NCBI GenBank assembly: GCA_937928765.1
Contig: CALFVX010000003.1
Location: 1 to 64,000 of the forward strand
Reading direction: 5' to 3'
Length of the DNA: 64,000 bases
Origin: an uncultured Endomicrobiia bacterium
GTDB lineage: Bacteria > Elusimicrobiota > Endomicrobiia > DTEH01
Shown: piece after piece, positions 35,227 to 44,457 of the stretch
How positions within the stretch are numbered: position 1 is the first letter of the stretch
Layout: each line of letters begins with the position of its first letter
The notes under the pieces: model-generated
What the model was told of the DNA's origin: nothing
What the model saw: the letters and a program-made list of their open reading frames with translations, nothing else
The model's database searches: none
Translations under genes and position numbers: made by a program

Positions 35227-36303
35227 TTATATAAATTTAGGATGGTATTTCTTCATTCTTTTATAAGCAACTTCTGCTATTTCAGGGTTTATTTCGTAAC
35301 CAACACCATTTCTTTGTAGATCAGCTGCTGCTAAAAGTGTTGTCCCAGAACCTACAAAATGGTCTAATACAGTTTCTCCAACATAGCTAAAAGCTCTAAT
35401 TATTCTAAAAGGTAATTCAATAGGAAAAGCAGCTACATGTAACCTTTTGTCACCACTTCCTTCTGGTTTCATTACCCAAACATCACTCTTTTTAATTTCT
35501 ATCCAAAATTGTTTGTCTAATTTTGATTTCTCTTTTTGTTCTTTACTTAGATGAGAATATTTGTCAAATCCATTTTGCTCTGGTTTTTCAAACTCAAGTA
35601 TAAACTCATGAGTGTGATTTATCAAAATTCCACCAGGATAAGGATAAGTTCCAAAATGTGCTCTTACAGAGTTTGTTTTCTGCCAGATTATATCTCGCTT
35701 AAAAACAAATCCTATTTTTTCACAGATATCAATCGTTTTTCCAACTAAGTTTAAACTTTTGAAACTACCGTTTTCTAATTTAATAGGGAGATTCATTATA
35801 TTTATAAATGCTTTTCTTCCCGGATGTAAAACCCTAAACACTTCACTCCATACCTTAGAAATTTTTTCAAACCATTCATCAATATTATGCACATCACCTA
35901 AGTCATTTTCTATTGGTTTTTTTGAATACATCTTTGTATCAAAATAAGGCGGAGAAGTGACCATAAGATGAACACTATTATTACATAATTCTGACATATT
36001 CATTGAATTTTTAACAAAAATTTTTTGTGTAGTAGAGTTTATTTCTAAAGAATAAAATTTTTTATGTTTTTTCGTTATTATTTCTTTATTACAAAACATT
36101 CGTTCGTAACTTTTTAGATCTTCAATATCAAACCGCATTTGACCGCTTGTGGCAATTTTTGTTTTTATAACACCAGATTTTACTAATGAATGGAGTTGTT
36201 TAACATCGATACCTAAATAATTAGCAGCTTCGGAAGAAGAAAGATATTTTCTTTCAGCATAGTATTTTGCTATAATTTCTTTTACTATTTTAACCTTTTT
36301 CAT
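35227..36303 (-). CDS. orphan DNA methyltransferase (N4/N6 type, permuted) with N-terminal HTH
   Basis: 358 residues from ATG 36303 (GGAG eight bases upstream). Residues 1-80 contain a MerR/excisionase-like helix-turn-helix (LSSSEAANYLGIDVKQLHSLVKSG). The catalytic motif comes first: VTSPPYFDTKMY (SPPY, typical of N4-cytosine and some N6-adenine enzymes), and the SAM motif last: LDHFVGSGTTLLAAADLQ, so the order is the beta class. No restriction endonuclease gene is next to it; its start overlaps the permease stop by 4 bases. Either a regulatory methylase or the remnant of a restriction-modification system. An excisionase-like N-terminus on a methylase is uncommon. Confidence 0.85.
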   Translation of the reverse strand: MKKVKIVKEIIAKYYAERKYLSSSEAANYLGIDVKQLHSLVKSGVIKTKIATSGQMRFDIEDLKSYERMFCNKEIITKKHKKFYSLEINSTTQKIFVKNSMNMSELCNNSVHLMVTSPPYFDTKMYSKKPIENDLGDVHNIDEWFEKISKVWSEVFRVLHPGRKAFINIMNLPIKLENGSFKSLNLVGKTIDICEKIGFVFKRDIIWQKTNSVRAHFGTYPYPGGILINHTHEFILEFEKPEQNGFDKYSHLSKEQKEKSKLDKQFWIEIKKSDVWVMKPEGSGDKRLHVAAFPIELPFRIIRAFSYVGETVLDHFVGSGTTLLAAADLQRNGVGYEINPEIAEVAYKRMKKYHPKFI

Positions 36304-37214
36304 TTCTTGCTCCAAATTTTTGCTAAAATTGATGCTGTGATAACACAAAAAGTAGCAAATGCAGCTGACGGTATTGAAGTTTCAGAACTAAAGTGTTTTA
36401 ATGACAATACTGCACCTAATCCTGCATTTTGCATTCCTACTTCTATCGCTAAAGTGCGTCTGTGGTTTTCTTGAAGTTTATAAAACATCCCTGCAAGATA
36501 TCCTAAAATTAGTCCCCAAAAGTTTAATACTAAAACTGATAAGATTATGCTAAAGCTTGAGGCAGCTATAGAATTTTTGTTTAACGCAACCACAACTCCA
36601 CAAATAAACGCTATAAATATGGTTGACAACGCAGGAAAAATATTTACAAAATTTTCTATTTTAGTTTTAAATTTGCTTTTTATTAACAATCCAGCTATAA
36701 CTGGTATAACAACCATCTTTAAAATACTAAAAGACATCTTCCAAAATTCAACCTTTATAAAACCTGAAGCGTAAATATAGATAAACAACGGGGTTAAAAC
36801 CGGAGATAACAAAGTAGATGTTGTGGTCAAAGATATAGAATAAGCAACATCTGCTTTTGCTAAATAAGATATAATATTTGACGCCATTGCTCCAGGTACG
36901 GCTCCCGTGATAATAAAACCTAGCCTCAAAGTATCATTTAAATTAAAAATTTTTCCTACCAAAAAACCACCCAAAGGCATAATTATAAACTGTGCTAATG
37001 TGCCTAACAAAACAATATGGAATCTTTTAAATATATTGATAAAATCTTCAAGATTCAACACAAACCCTATCCCAAACATTGTTAAACTAAAAAACCAGTC
37101 ATTGTAATGTTTAAGTTTTAAAAGTACTGCTGGATAAATATAACCACAAATTACACACAGTATTAGCCATAACACAAGATTTTTAGTTATAAAATTAGCA
37201 ATTCTGTTTGTCAT
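36300..37214 (-). CDS. bile acid:sodium symporter family (BASS/SBF) permease
   Basis: 304-residue membrane protein with about nine to ten segments, among them LVLWLILCVICGYIYP, FSLTMFGIGFVLNLEDF, GAVPGAMASNIISYLAKAD (a signature around the Na+ site) and VGMQNAGLGAVLSLKHF. Family members move organic anions with Na+; the natural substrate here is unknown, with keto acids or thiamine precursors as examples in other bacteria. It follows the V-ATPase C gene by two bases, so Na+-coupled transport and a Na+-signature V-ATPase are encoded together. Confidence 0.9.
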   Translation of the reverse strand: MTNRIANFITKNLVLWLILCVICGYIYPAVLLKLKHYNDWFFSLTMFGIGFVLNLEDFINIFKRFHIVLLGTLAQFIIMPLGGFLVGKIFNLNDTLRLGFIITGAVPGAMASNIISYLAKADVAYSISLTTTSTLLSPVLTPLFIYIYASGFIKVEFWKMSFSILKMVVIPVIAGLLIKSKFKTKIENFVNIFPALSTIFIAFICGVVVALNKNSIAASSFSIILSVLVLNFWGLILGYLAGMFYKLQENHRRTLAIEVGMQNAGLGAVLSLKHFSSETSIPSAAFATFCVITASILAKIWSKK

Positions 37215-37216
37215 CT

Positions 37217-37993
37217 TTATAAATTTGTTTGTCTATTAATTTTTATGTTGTAATAAATTTCTTTTAATTCCTGTGTTTCTATCAATTTTTCAAAGAAATA
37301 CGCGATTATAGGTTCAATTGTGAAATAATAAAATTTACTTTGCCAGATAAATTCTTGTAAATATTGGTTAAAATAATAATTTAAATTTTCTTTTATAGGC
37401 TGTGGTGAAAGTTTTATTTTTTGGTAAAATGTAGTTGTTATATATTTATTTAAAGTTTCAATTGACGGAAAAGAATCTTTGAATACATATTCCTTTATAT
37501 TTCCATATTGTAAAAAATATAACTGTTGTGTTGAAGTATTTATGAAAATTTGTGTATAATATAAAAAAAGTTTTATGTTTTCAAAATCTATTGTTAGTTT
37601 AAAAATATTTTCACAAATTTTAGAATTTAATTTTTTAAAAACTAAAAAGTATTTATTAAAAAATAAAATTACTGAATTGATATTTTCAAAATTTCTAGAA
37701 TAAAAATATTTTAACCATGGAATTAAGACTTTATGTTTGTTTAATAACAGCTCAGATGTAAGATTTAAAGTTTCTATAATTTCTTTCTCTAGTAATGATT
37801 CGAAATTTACTGAATCGTAAATTTCTTTCTCTATGTCATTAAATGAAAAAATTTTACTATATTTATACTCTTTAAGTACAGAAACTAAAGATGACAAATT
37901 TTTTGTCAATTTTAATTCTTCTAATATATTTTTAGGAATAATTTTTTTTTGCCTAAAAGTATTAAGATAAGCAACTTGAAATGTGTAGTTCAT
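37217..37993 (-). CDS. ntpC: V-type ATP synthase/ATPase subunit C
   Basis: 258 residues, helical, weakly conserved. MNYTFQVAYLNTFRQKKIIPK and the repeated Phe/Ile-rich helices agree with subunit C (AtpC/NtpC), which links the central stalk to the K ring. The assignment rests mainly on position after subunit E and K, since subunit C sequences are divergent. 8 bases follow subunit E. No other stalk or catalytic subunit is next. Confidence 0.7.
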   Translation of the reverse strand: MNYTFQVAYLNTFRQKKIIPKNILEELKLTKNLSSLVSVLKEYKYSKIFSFNDIEKEIYDSVNFESLLEKEIIETLNLTSELLLNKHKVLIPWLKYFYSRNFENINSVILFFNKYFLVFKKLNSKICENIFKLTIDFENIKLFLYYTQIFINTSTQQLYFLQYGNIKEYVFKDSFPSIETLNKYITTTFYQKIKLSPQPIKENLNYYFNQYLQEFIWQSKFYYFTIEPIIAYFFEKLIETQELKEIYYNIKINRQTNL

Positions 37994-38001
37994 TTTTATT
38001 T

Positions 38002-38610
38002 TCAGAAAATAATTTTGTTTATTTCTTCTTCACATAAAGGTTTTATTAAATCAACAATCGTATCTAAAGAAAATTCTTTTGATTTTTTATCTGAAACAAT
38101 TTTTATTCCAAAACTAAAATTTTCTTTTGTGTCTTCCTTAATATCAATCTTAGTGGAAGGATAATTTTTAGAAATTTCTTGTATAATTTCTTTTATTAAA
38201 TTTTCTTTTTCATCTTTTTTTAATATATCAGAACTGTCAAATATTACATAATTATGCTCATTAAGAAACAAACTCTTTAACAAAAAATTTTTTAACATTT
38301 TATAATAATCAGTCTTGCCGATATTTAAAATTGATTTTTTAATTTTTTTTAACAAATCATTAAATAATTGGTTTTTGATTTCTTCAATTTTTTTGTTATA
38401 TTCTACAAACTTATCTGCATAAATTCTCTTTTTTGATAATTGTAAATTTTCTTCAAATTCTTTTTCTAAAAAATTTTTTTGTTCTTCAAATAAGTCGTTA
38501 TATTTTTTTTGCAGTTCAATTTTTTTTTCTTCAGTAGATTTTTTAATTTCTTCTATCTTATTTCTTACTTCAACATCTATTTTTTGTATTATGTTTTCAA
38601 TTTCTTTCAT
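38002..38610 (-). CDS. ntpE: V-type ATPase subunit E
   Basis: 202 residues. The first 100 residues are a long, charged coiled-coil helix (KIDVEVRNKIEEIKKSTEEK), as in the peripheral stalk; the C-terminal half (YPSTKIDIKEDTKENFSFGI) forms the globular E domain with a short helix end. Directly downstream of subunit K (5 bases). Assigned from shape and context. Confidence 0.75.
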   Translation of the reverse strand: MKEIENIIQKIDVEVRNKIEEIKKSTEEKKIELQKKYNDLFEEQKNFLEKEFEENLQLSKKRIYADKFVEYNKKIEEIKNQLFNDLLKKIKKSILNIGKTDYYKMLKNFLLKSLFLNEHNYVIFDSSDILKKDEKENLIKEIIQEISKNYPSTKIDIKEDTKENFSFGIKIVSDKKSKEFSLDTIVDLIKPLCEEEINKIIF

Positions 38611-38615
38611 TTTTA

Positions 38616-39092
38616 TTATCCTAAATTTATGTTTTGTAATAACAAAATTGTAGATATTAATCCTAGTATAGCATAAGTTTCAACTACAGCACCATAAACC
38701 ATGGCTTTTGCAACTTCCTGAGGTCTTCTTGCAACAAGGTTTACTCCACCTGCACATACTTTACCCTGAAATATTGCAGAAATAAGTCCTATAAGTCCAA
38801 CAGGAATTGCAGCAAAAACTATAGCTAAACCTTGAGAAATAGATATCTGTGTGATCTCAACACCAACTAATTTGCCTAAAATTAAAAACATTCCAACAAA
38901 ACCATAAAACCCTTGAGTCCCTGGTAATGCTTGTAATACAAGCAGAAGCCCAAATTTGTTAGGATCTTCTGCGGTTACACCAGTTGCAGATTCGCCGACT
39001 ATACCACAACCTATTGCAGAACCACATCCTGCAAGTCCAGCAGATATTGCTCCACCTAAAATTACTAACATAAAACCTAAATATTGTTGCAT
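38616..39092 (-). CDS. ntpK: V-type ATPase subunit K (rotor ring proteolipid)
   Basis: 158 residues with four membrane helices, a duplicated c-type hairpin. LQALPGTQGFYGF and the glutamate in AVVETYAILGL match the residues that bind Na+ in the Enterococcus NtpK ring (T64, Q65, E139); the first hairpin has no carboxylate in that position. So one ion per hairpin pair and probably Na+. AAAGGAGG lies eight bases before the ATG. Gene order is K-E-C, but no A, B, D, F or I subunit is present in the window. Confidence 0.92.
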   Translation of the reverse strand: MQQYLGFMLVILGGAISAGLAGCGSAIGCGIVGESATGVTAEDPNKFGLLLVLQALPGTQGFYGFVGMFLILGKLVGVEITQISISQGLAIVFAAIPVGLIGLISAIFQGKVCAGGVNLVARRPQEVAKAMVYGAVVETYAILGLISTILLLQNINLG

Positions 39093-39221
39093 TTTTAAAT
39101 CCTCCTTTATTAATTTATATTAAAAATTTTATTAAAATAATACAAAAATTATAAAACAAATTCAAAAATATTTAAAAAAATTTTGTTTTTTTATATAATA
39201 CTAAAATTTGTTCAGCATATC

Positions 39222-39386
39222 TTAAATTAGTTTTAATCTAAAACTATATTTATAAAAAATTTCCCAAGGAATTATAAACTGTTTTGGTAAAAAACCTAAT
39301 ATTGCTAACAAGGATACAAAAATAATTATAAAGAGTAAACATACGCCACAGGTTAAAATAATACTTTGTATAAAAAATGTTTGTAT
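39222..39386 (-). other. 55-codon open frame with a membrane segment but no canonical start, in the serS-ntpK gap
   Basis: In the 306-base gap between serS and ntpK (39093-39398), the minus strand is open from 39386 to a TAA at 39222. It would encode a membrane segment (LLFIIIFVSLLAILGFLPKQ) and an amphipathic tail. No ATG, GTG or TTG occurs before the membrane segment. It may be a decayed gene or chance. Nothing else is seen in the gap except the subunit K ribosome-binding site. Confidence 0.25.
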
Positions 39387-39398
39387 TTAAAATATATT

Positions 39399-40661
39399 TC
39401 AAGGAATCGTAGTTTTACCAAAATAGTCTAATAAAACATCTGGAATTTTTAATGTAGCATCTTTTTGTTGGTAAGTTTCAAGAATACATGCAAGCGTTCG
39501 TCCTACTGCTAAACCTGAACCATTTAATGTATGAACATAATCTTTTTTGCCATTTTTATATTTTATTTTGATATCTAACCTTCTTGATTGAAAATCTTTA
39601 CAGTTTGAACAAGAAGAAATTTCACGCCATTTTTTTTCTGCTGGCATCCAGACTTCTAAATCATATGTTTTAGAAGAAGAAAATCCTAAATCTCCACTAC
39701 ATAATAATATAATTCTGTAGGTAAGTTCTAATTTTTCAAGAATTTTTGCTGCATCTTTTACTAACAACTCTAATTCTTTATCTGAATCTTCTGGTTTTGT
39801 AAATTTTACAAGTTCAATTTTGTTAAACTGATGCAGGCGTATAAGTCCTTTTATATCTTTTCCATAAGAACCTGCTTCACGACGAAAACATGCTGAATAG
39901 GAAACATATTTTTTTGGTAGTTCATCTTCAGAAATAAATTCGTCTTTGTGGAAATTTACAAGTGTAACTTCTGCTGTAGGAATTAAGTATAAATCGTCAT
40001 CTGTACATTTATAAAGTTCTTCTTCAAATTTTGGCAGTTGCCCTGTTCCTGTGATACTTTCTTTTGTAACCATATATGGCAACCATATTTCTTCATAACC
40101 ATTTTTTATATGTTCATCAAGCATAAAATTTATAAGTGCTCGTTCTAATTTTGCACCTAAATTTTTAAGTGATACAAACCGTGAACCAGAAATTTTTGTT
40201 GTTTTGTCAAAATCAAGTATATCTAAAACTTTGCCTATTTCCCAATGTGGCAAAACATCAAAATCATACTGTTTTACTTCGCCTGATTGGTATACAACTT
40301 TATTATCTTTCTGCGATGTTCCATAAGTAACGCTTTCATCTGGTATATTTGGCAAGTATAAAAGTTCTTTTGTAAGTTGTGTTTCTACATCTTTAAGTTT
40401 TGTTTCTATTTCTTCAAGTTGAAGTTTGAGTGTTTCTATTTCTTTAAGTAAATTATCTGGCTGCTTATTTTCTTTTTTTAGTTTACCGATTTCTTCTGAA
40501 AGATTTTTTCTTCTGTTTCTTAAAATATCTGCCTGTTGTTGAAGTTTTCTTTTTTGTTCATCAAGAAAAACAATATTTGACAGATCAATTTTTTCTCCAC
40601 GAAGAGAAAGTTTTTCTTCAACAAATGTTCTGTTGTTTCTTATAAGATTAATATCTATCAT
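39399..40661 (-). CDS. serS: seryl-tRNA synthetase
   Basis: Class II synthetase, 420 residues. An N-terminal long antiparallel coiled coil (LDEQKRKLQQQADILRNRRK; LKEIETLKLQLEEIETKLK) binds the tRNA-Ser variable arm. Motif 2 is in CFRREAGSYGKDIKGLIRLH and motif 3 in NGSGLAVGRTLACILETYQ. No ribosome-binding site; a TATAAT stands 15-20 bases before the ATG on the minus strand (40681-40676). Confidence 0.95.
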   Translation of the reverse strand: MIDINLIRNNRTFVEEKLSLRGEKIDLSNIVFLDEQKRKLQQQADILRNRRKNLSEEIGKLKKENKQPDNLLKEIETLKLQLEEIETKLKDVETQLTKELLYLPNIPDESVTYGTSQKDNKVVYQSGEVKQYDFDVLPHWEIGKVLDILDFDKTTKISGSRFVSLKNLGAKLERALINFMLDEHIKNGYEEIWLPYMVTKESITGTGQLPKFEEELYKCTDDDLYLIPTAEVTLVNFHKDEFISEDELPKKYVSYSACFRREAGSYGKDIKGLIRLHQFNKIELVKFTKPEDSDKELELLVKDAAKILEKLELTYRIILLCSGDLGFSSSKTYDLEVWMPAEKKWREISSCSNCKDFQSRRLDIKIKYKNGKKDYVHTLNGSGLAVGRTLACILETYQQKDATLKIPDVLLDYFGKTTIP

Positions 40662-40763
40662 ATATTTTACTTAAAATTATATCTTTAATTTCAATACAAT
40701 TTTTTGTCTCAAAATTCAACTTAATATATGGAAATTAACAAAAATTTATTGTAATAAAATTTT

Positions 40764-43700
40764 ATGATTAAAAAAATTTATATAAAAAAATTTGCAAAGT
40801 ATTTTATAATACAATTACTCAGTCTAATAAGTTTCTTATCTTTTTCTTTAACACAAGATTTTGATTCTAACAAATCAATAATATATGCAAAAATTATTTA
40901 TCCTTCTGATTGGATTTCTACAAATTCTCAAACAACTAAAAATAATATTCAAAAAATTTTAAAAACTTCAAGCGAAAACAATTATAATACTATCATATTT
41001 GTAGTAAAATGGAGAGGATTTGTTATTTATAAAAGTTCTTATGTAGAAACTTCTCAACTTTTTGGTTCAGAAAATATTAAAGAAGATTTTTTATCTTTTG
41101 CAATTGAAGAATCAAAAAAATATAAATTAAAATTTTTTGTTCTTATGGATTTATTTAGGACAAATACTAATTTTAAAAAATCATGGTTGTGTAAAAGAAA
41201 AGATAGAAGTTTTTATGAACCATATTTTTTAAGTTGTAGCAATCTTGAAGTACAGACATATTTAAGAGATATTGTTAAAGAATTCATTTCTTTATACCAA
41301 GTTGATGGTGTTATTTTTGAAAACTTATTTTATCCTTCAAGAGATACAAGTTATGACGATGTTTCTTTAAAAAGATTTTATACTCGTGGTAATCCACAAG
41401 TTTTAGAATATGAAGACTTCCAAAGAGAACAACTAAACAAATTTATATCTGATTTATATTCTGAGATAAAACAAAAAAGAAAAGATTTACTAATAGGTGT
41501 CGTTGTTGATAGTATCTACAAAGATTCTTTCACATTAGAAGGAAGTTTTTATAAAAATTTTCAAGATTATAAAAACTGGATAGAAAACAACCTTTGCGAT
41601 TTTATTCTACCGAAAATTGAATCTAAAAATTTTAAAAAAATAGATAATTTTTTAAAAATTTTTCAAAAAGAAAAAGTTGTTTTAGGAATTAAAGAAAATA
41701 TTAAAAAAGAAGACTTTGATCTAATATACTCAAAAAATATTTTAGGAGTAGTTAATTTTTCAACTACAACTTTAACTCTACAAACCACTCCTTCTTTCCC
41801 AATAATCAAATTTAACAATTCTATTTTGTTAGGTAAAATTTTAGATGAAAAAAATTTTCCTATTGAAGATGTTTGGGTAAAACTTTTATATTCTAATGGA
41901 AAAACACTACAAACTTTTACTTCTTATGACGGACTTTTTTCTTTTGTAAACATTTCAACAACACAACTTTTAAGTTTAGAGTTCTATTACCCTTATTGTG
42001 GAAAAGTTTTTATCTCAAGTATTACTTTTAACGAAAATAAAATAAAAGTTTTAGATCCTATAATTATTAACAACGCTTCTTCTGAAAGACAAAAACTTTT
42101 CTTTCACATTATAAACCCAAAAGATTTTTATACTACAAAATCTCCTATACATATCTTAGCAAGAACTTATCCTACAAACAAAGTCAGTGTTTTTTCTGAA
42201 ACAATTTCAAAAAATCCAAAAGTTTTCGATACTGGAATTTTCGTAGTAGACAAAATAAAATTAAAACCACAAGATAACATAATTAAGTTTGTAATAACTG
42301 ATAACCTTAATAAAAATATATCAACGCATTTTATAACCATAAACTATTCAACAAAAACAGAAATTATACAACAACAAGAAACAAAACAAAAAGAAGAGTT
42401 TATTCTTATACTTCCTAAAGAAGATCTTATGCTTTTCACAAACGATGTTTTAGAATTAAAAGTAAAATTTCAAAGTGGTAAAAATCTATATGCTTTATGT
42501 TTTGACAACAACGAAAAAATTTTCCTTGACGAAATTGAACCTGGAGTTTATTATAAATCATATCTTATACCTTTAAATTTTTCTTCTAAAAAAACAAAAT
42601 TAAAATTTTGTTATGATTACAAAGAACCTAAAAAGTTTTTCTTTCAGAAACAAAAAGTTAAAACAAAAGTTTACCCAACAGATATAAATATTGAAGTTTG
42701 GAATTCAGCATATCCTTTGATTGCAAAAACAATATCTACAAAAACACCTATAAATTACGGCTTACATTATGTTCGTCTTGGTGGACCTTATATAACAGAA
42801 TTGCCAAAAGATATAAAATTACAAATTATAGGAAAACAAAAAAATAATTATAAAGTAAAACTTTCTTATTCTTTATCAGGATGGGTTGAAGAAAAAAATA
42901 TTTCTTTTACTAAAGAAAATAAAATTTTACAAAATTATTTTAATAGTTGTTCTGTCCTTGTTGGAGATACATCAGAACAAATTCTTATTCCATGGAAAGA
43001 ACAAACTCCGTTTTCAATCTCAAGTTTTGTTGATGATGACCAAACTTATATCATTGTAGATTTTTTCAACACACATCTTGCTACAACATGGATTATACAA
43101 AATCCAAACTCAAAAATTGTAAAAGATATAAAACTTACACAGATTGAAGATGGTTATGTAAGGATGAAAATTAAAATAAAACAAAAACAATTATGGGGTT
43201 TGTGGTTTGAAACATCTCAATCAGATTTAAAAATATATTTGAAACATCCACCAAAAATAAATAATAAAAATCCACTTTATGGAATAAAAATAGCCTTGGA
43301 AGCAGGCCATGGCGGAGAAAACAATACAGGTGCAGTAGGTCTTGCTGGAACTAAGGAAAAAAATTTAAATTTATTTTTTGTAGAAACACTAAAAAAATAT
43401 TTTGAAAAAGAATCATCAAAAGTTATTCTTATGCGACAAGGAGATACAAACCCATCTTTTGAAGAAAGATTAAAAGTTGCATATGAGAGTTCTGCAGACA
43501 TTATAATTTCTATTCATACAAATGCAGGTAATACTGAGAATGGTTATTTAAACTCAGAAAGTGGCCCAAGTGTTTTCTATAAACATGAACATTCTAAAAA
43601 TTTTGCTCAAAAAGTGTATGTTGAACTTTTAAATTTATGGAAAAATAAAGGAAGTGGTCTTGTAGCAAATTTTAACTATCCAATATTAAGACAAACAAGA

Positions 43701-43838
43701 ATTCCTGCTATTTTGATAGAAATAGGATATTTGACACATCCTGAAGATGAATCAATTCTGTTAAATGAAGAATTTTTACACATACAAGCAAAAAAAATAG
43801 TAGAAGCAACAAAGAATTTTTTATTAGAAAATAGATAA
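40764..43838 (+). CDS. secreted fusion of glycosidase-like domain and N-acetylmuramoyl-L-alanine amidase
   Basis: 1024 residues with a signal peptide (FIIQLLSLISFLSFSLT). About residues 35-340 resemble the GHL10/DUF187-type TIM-barrel glycosidase-like family (TIIFVVKWRGFVIY; VDGVIFENLFYPSRDT). Near 355-410 is a carboxypeptidase-regulatory-like beta domain (NFPIEDVWVKLLYSNGKT). A long beta-rich middle follows. The C-terminal 190 residues are a zinc amidase_3: LEAGHGGENN (His ligand), GTKEKNLNL (Glu), ISIHTNA (His), IEIGYLTHPEDE (Glu). Amidase_3 cuts the peptide from muramic acid. Having a possible glycosidase on the same chain would allow attack on both strands of peptidoglycan. No Shine-Dalgarno. 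Confidence 0.85.
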   Translation: MIKKIYIKKFAKYFIIQLLSLISFLSFSLTQDFDSNKSIIYAKIIYPSDWISTNSQTTKNNIQKILKTSSENNYNTIIFVVKWRGFVIYKSSYVETSQLFGSENIKEDFLSFAIEESKKYKLKFFVLMDLFRTNTNFKKSWLCKRKDRSFYEPYFLSCSNLEVQTYLRDIVKEFISLYQVDGVIFENLFYPSRDTSYDDVSLKRFYTRGNPQVLEYEDFQREQLNKFISDLYSEIKQKRKDLLIGVVVDSIYKDSFTLEGSFYKNFQDYKNWIENNLCDFILPKIESKNFKKIDNFLKIFQKEKVVLGIKENIKKEDFDLIYSKNILGVVNFSTTTLTLQTTPSFPIIKFNNSILLGKILDEKNFPIEDVWVKLLYSNGKTLQTFTSYDGLFSFVNISTTQLLSLEFYYPYCGKVFISSITFNENKIKVLDPIIINNASSERQKLFFHIINPKDFYTTKSPIHILARTYPTNKVSVFSETISKNPKVFDTGIFVVDKIKLKPQDNIIKFVITDNLNKNISTHFITINYSTKTEIIQQQETKQKEEFILILPKEDLMLFTNDVLELKVKFQSGKNLYALCFDNNEKIFLDEIEPGVYYKSYLIPLNFSSKKTKLKFCYDYKEPKKFFFQKQKVKTKVYPTDINIEVWNSAYPLIAKTISTKTPINYGLHYVRLGGPYITELPKDIKLQIIGKQKNNYKVKLSYSLSGWVEEKNISFTKENKILQNYFNSCSVLVGDTSEQILIPWKEQTPFSISSFVDDDQTYIIVDFFNTHLATTWIIQNPNSKIVKDIKLTQIEDGYVRMKIKIKQKQLWGLWFETSQSDLKIYLKHPPKINNKNPLYGIKIALEAGHGGENNTGAVGLAGTKEKNLNLFFVETLKKYFEKESSKVILMRQGDTNPSFEERLKVAYESSADIIISIHTNAGNTENGYLNSESGPSVFYKHEHSKNFAQKVYVELLNLWKNKGSGLVANFNYPILRQTRIPAILIEIGYLTHPEDESILLNEEFLHIQAKKIVEATKNFLLENR

Positions 43839-43872
43839 AAAATTATTACAAATTTATTTAAAAATTAATAAA

Positions 43873-44304
43873 TCAACCTTTATATTTTTTCCAAAATTCT
43901 ATCTTACTAGTAACAACCAAAATATTGTATGAACATCTATTTTTTAATAGATTTTATTTCTTTATACTTTTTTCTATATCTGAATTTAAGTCTTTTTAAA
44001 AGATGGTTAAATTAAAACTTTATTTATTCTGAAGTGATAAGGATTTTAAAGTTAACATCTATATTATTTATTTTTTCTTTTTTAAAATTATAACCTCTAT
44101 TTTTGCCTCCTTATAAAATTCAAAAAGATATTTATTAATTGCTTCAATCTTTCTTATGCAATTTTTAAATCTAATTAATTGTGGATGATTTTTATATCAT
44201 TTAGTTTTAGCTCCAAAAACTTTTTTAGATAAAAGTCCTTCTATCTAAAACTTTTATAACCCTTTTATATCAAGATATTTCTGATGAATTGACTAAAGAT
44301 GCAT
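43873..44304 (-). pseudogene. pyrimidine dimer DNA glycosylase (Pyr_excise/PF03013-type), destroyed by nonsense codons
   Basis: The 619-base gap 43839-44457 is not empty. Reading the minus strand from ATG 44304 gives MHL*SIHQKYLDIKGL, then *KF*IEGLLSKKVFGAK, then YKNHPQLIRFKNCIRK and EAINKYLFEFYKEAK, all in one frame. This follows the family pattern MRLWSLHPKYLD...GLVALWREGLL...GYKNHPQLIRF. Stops sit where Trp or Gly is expected (TAG for TGG, TGA for GGA). The 3' end in a shifted frame, KIEFWKKYKG, resembles the usual ending. No functional product is possible. Nothing is seen in the remaining 44305-44457. Confidence 0.72.
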
Positions 44305-44457
44305 ATATTATAGATTTTTCTTTGAGTTTTTTTAAAATTCTACTTAATCAAATTTAATATTTCAATATTTTTATCTATATAAAACAACTATTAAAAAATT
44401 TTTTCTGTTGAAAATTTATTTTTTTTTATGTAAAAAATTTAGATTTAAAAACTAACT

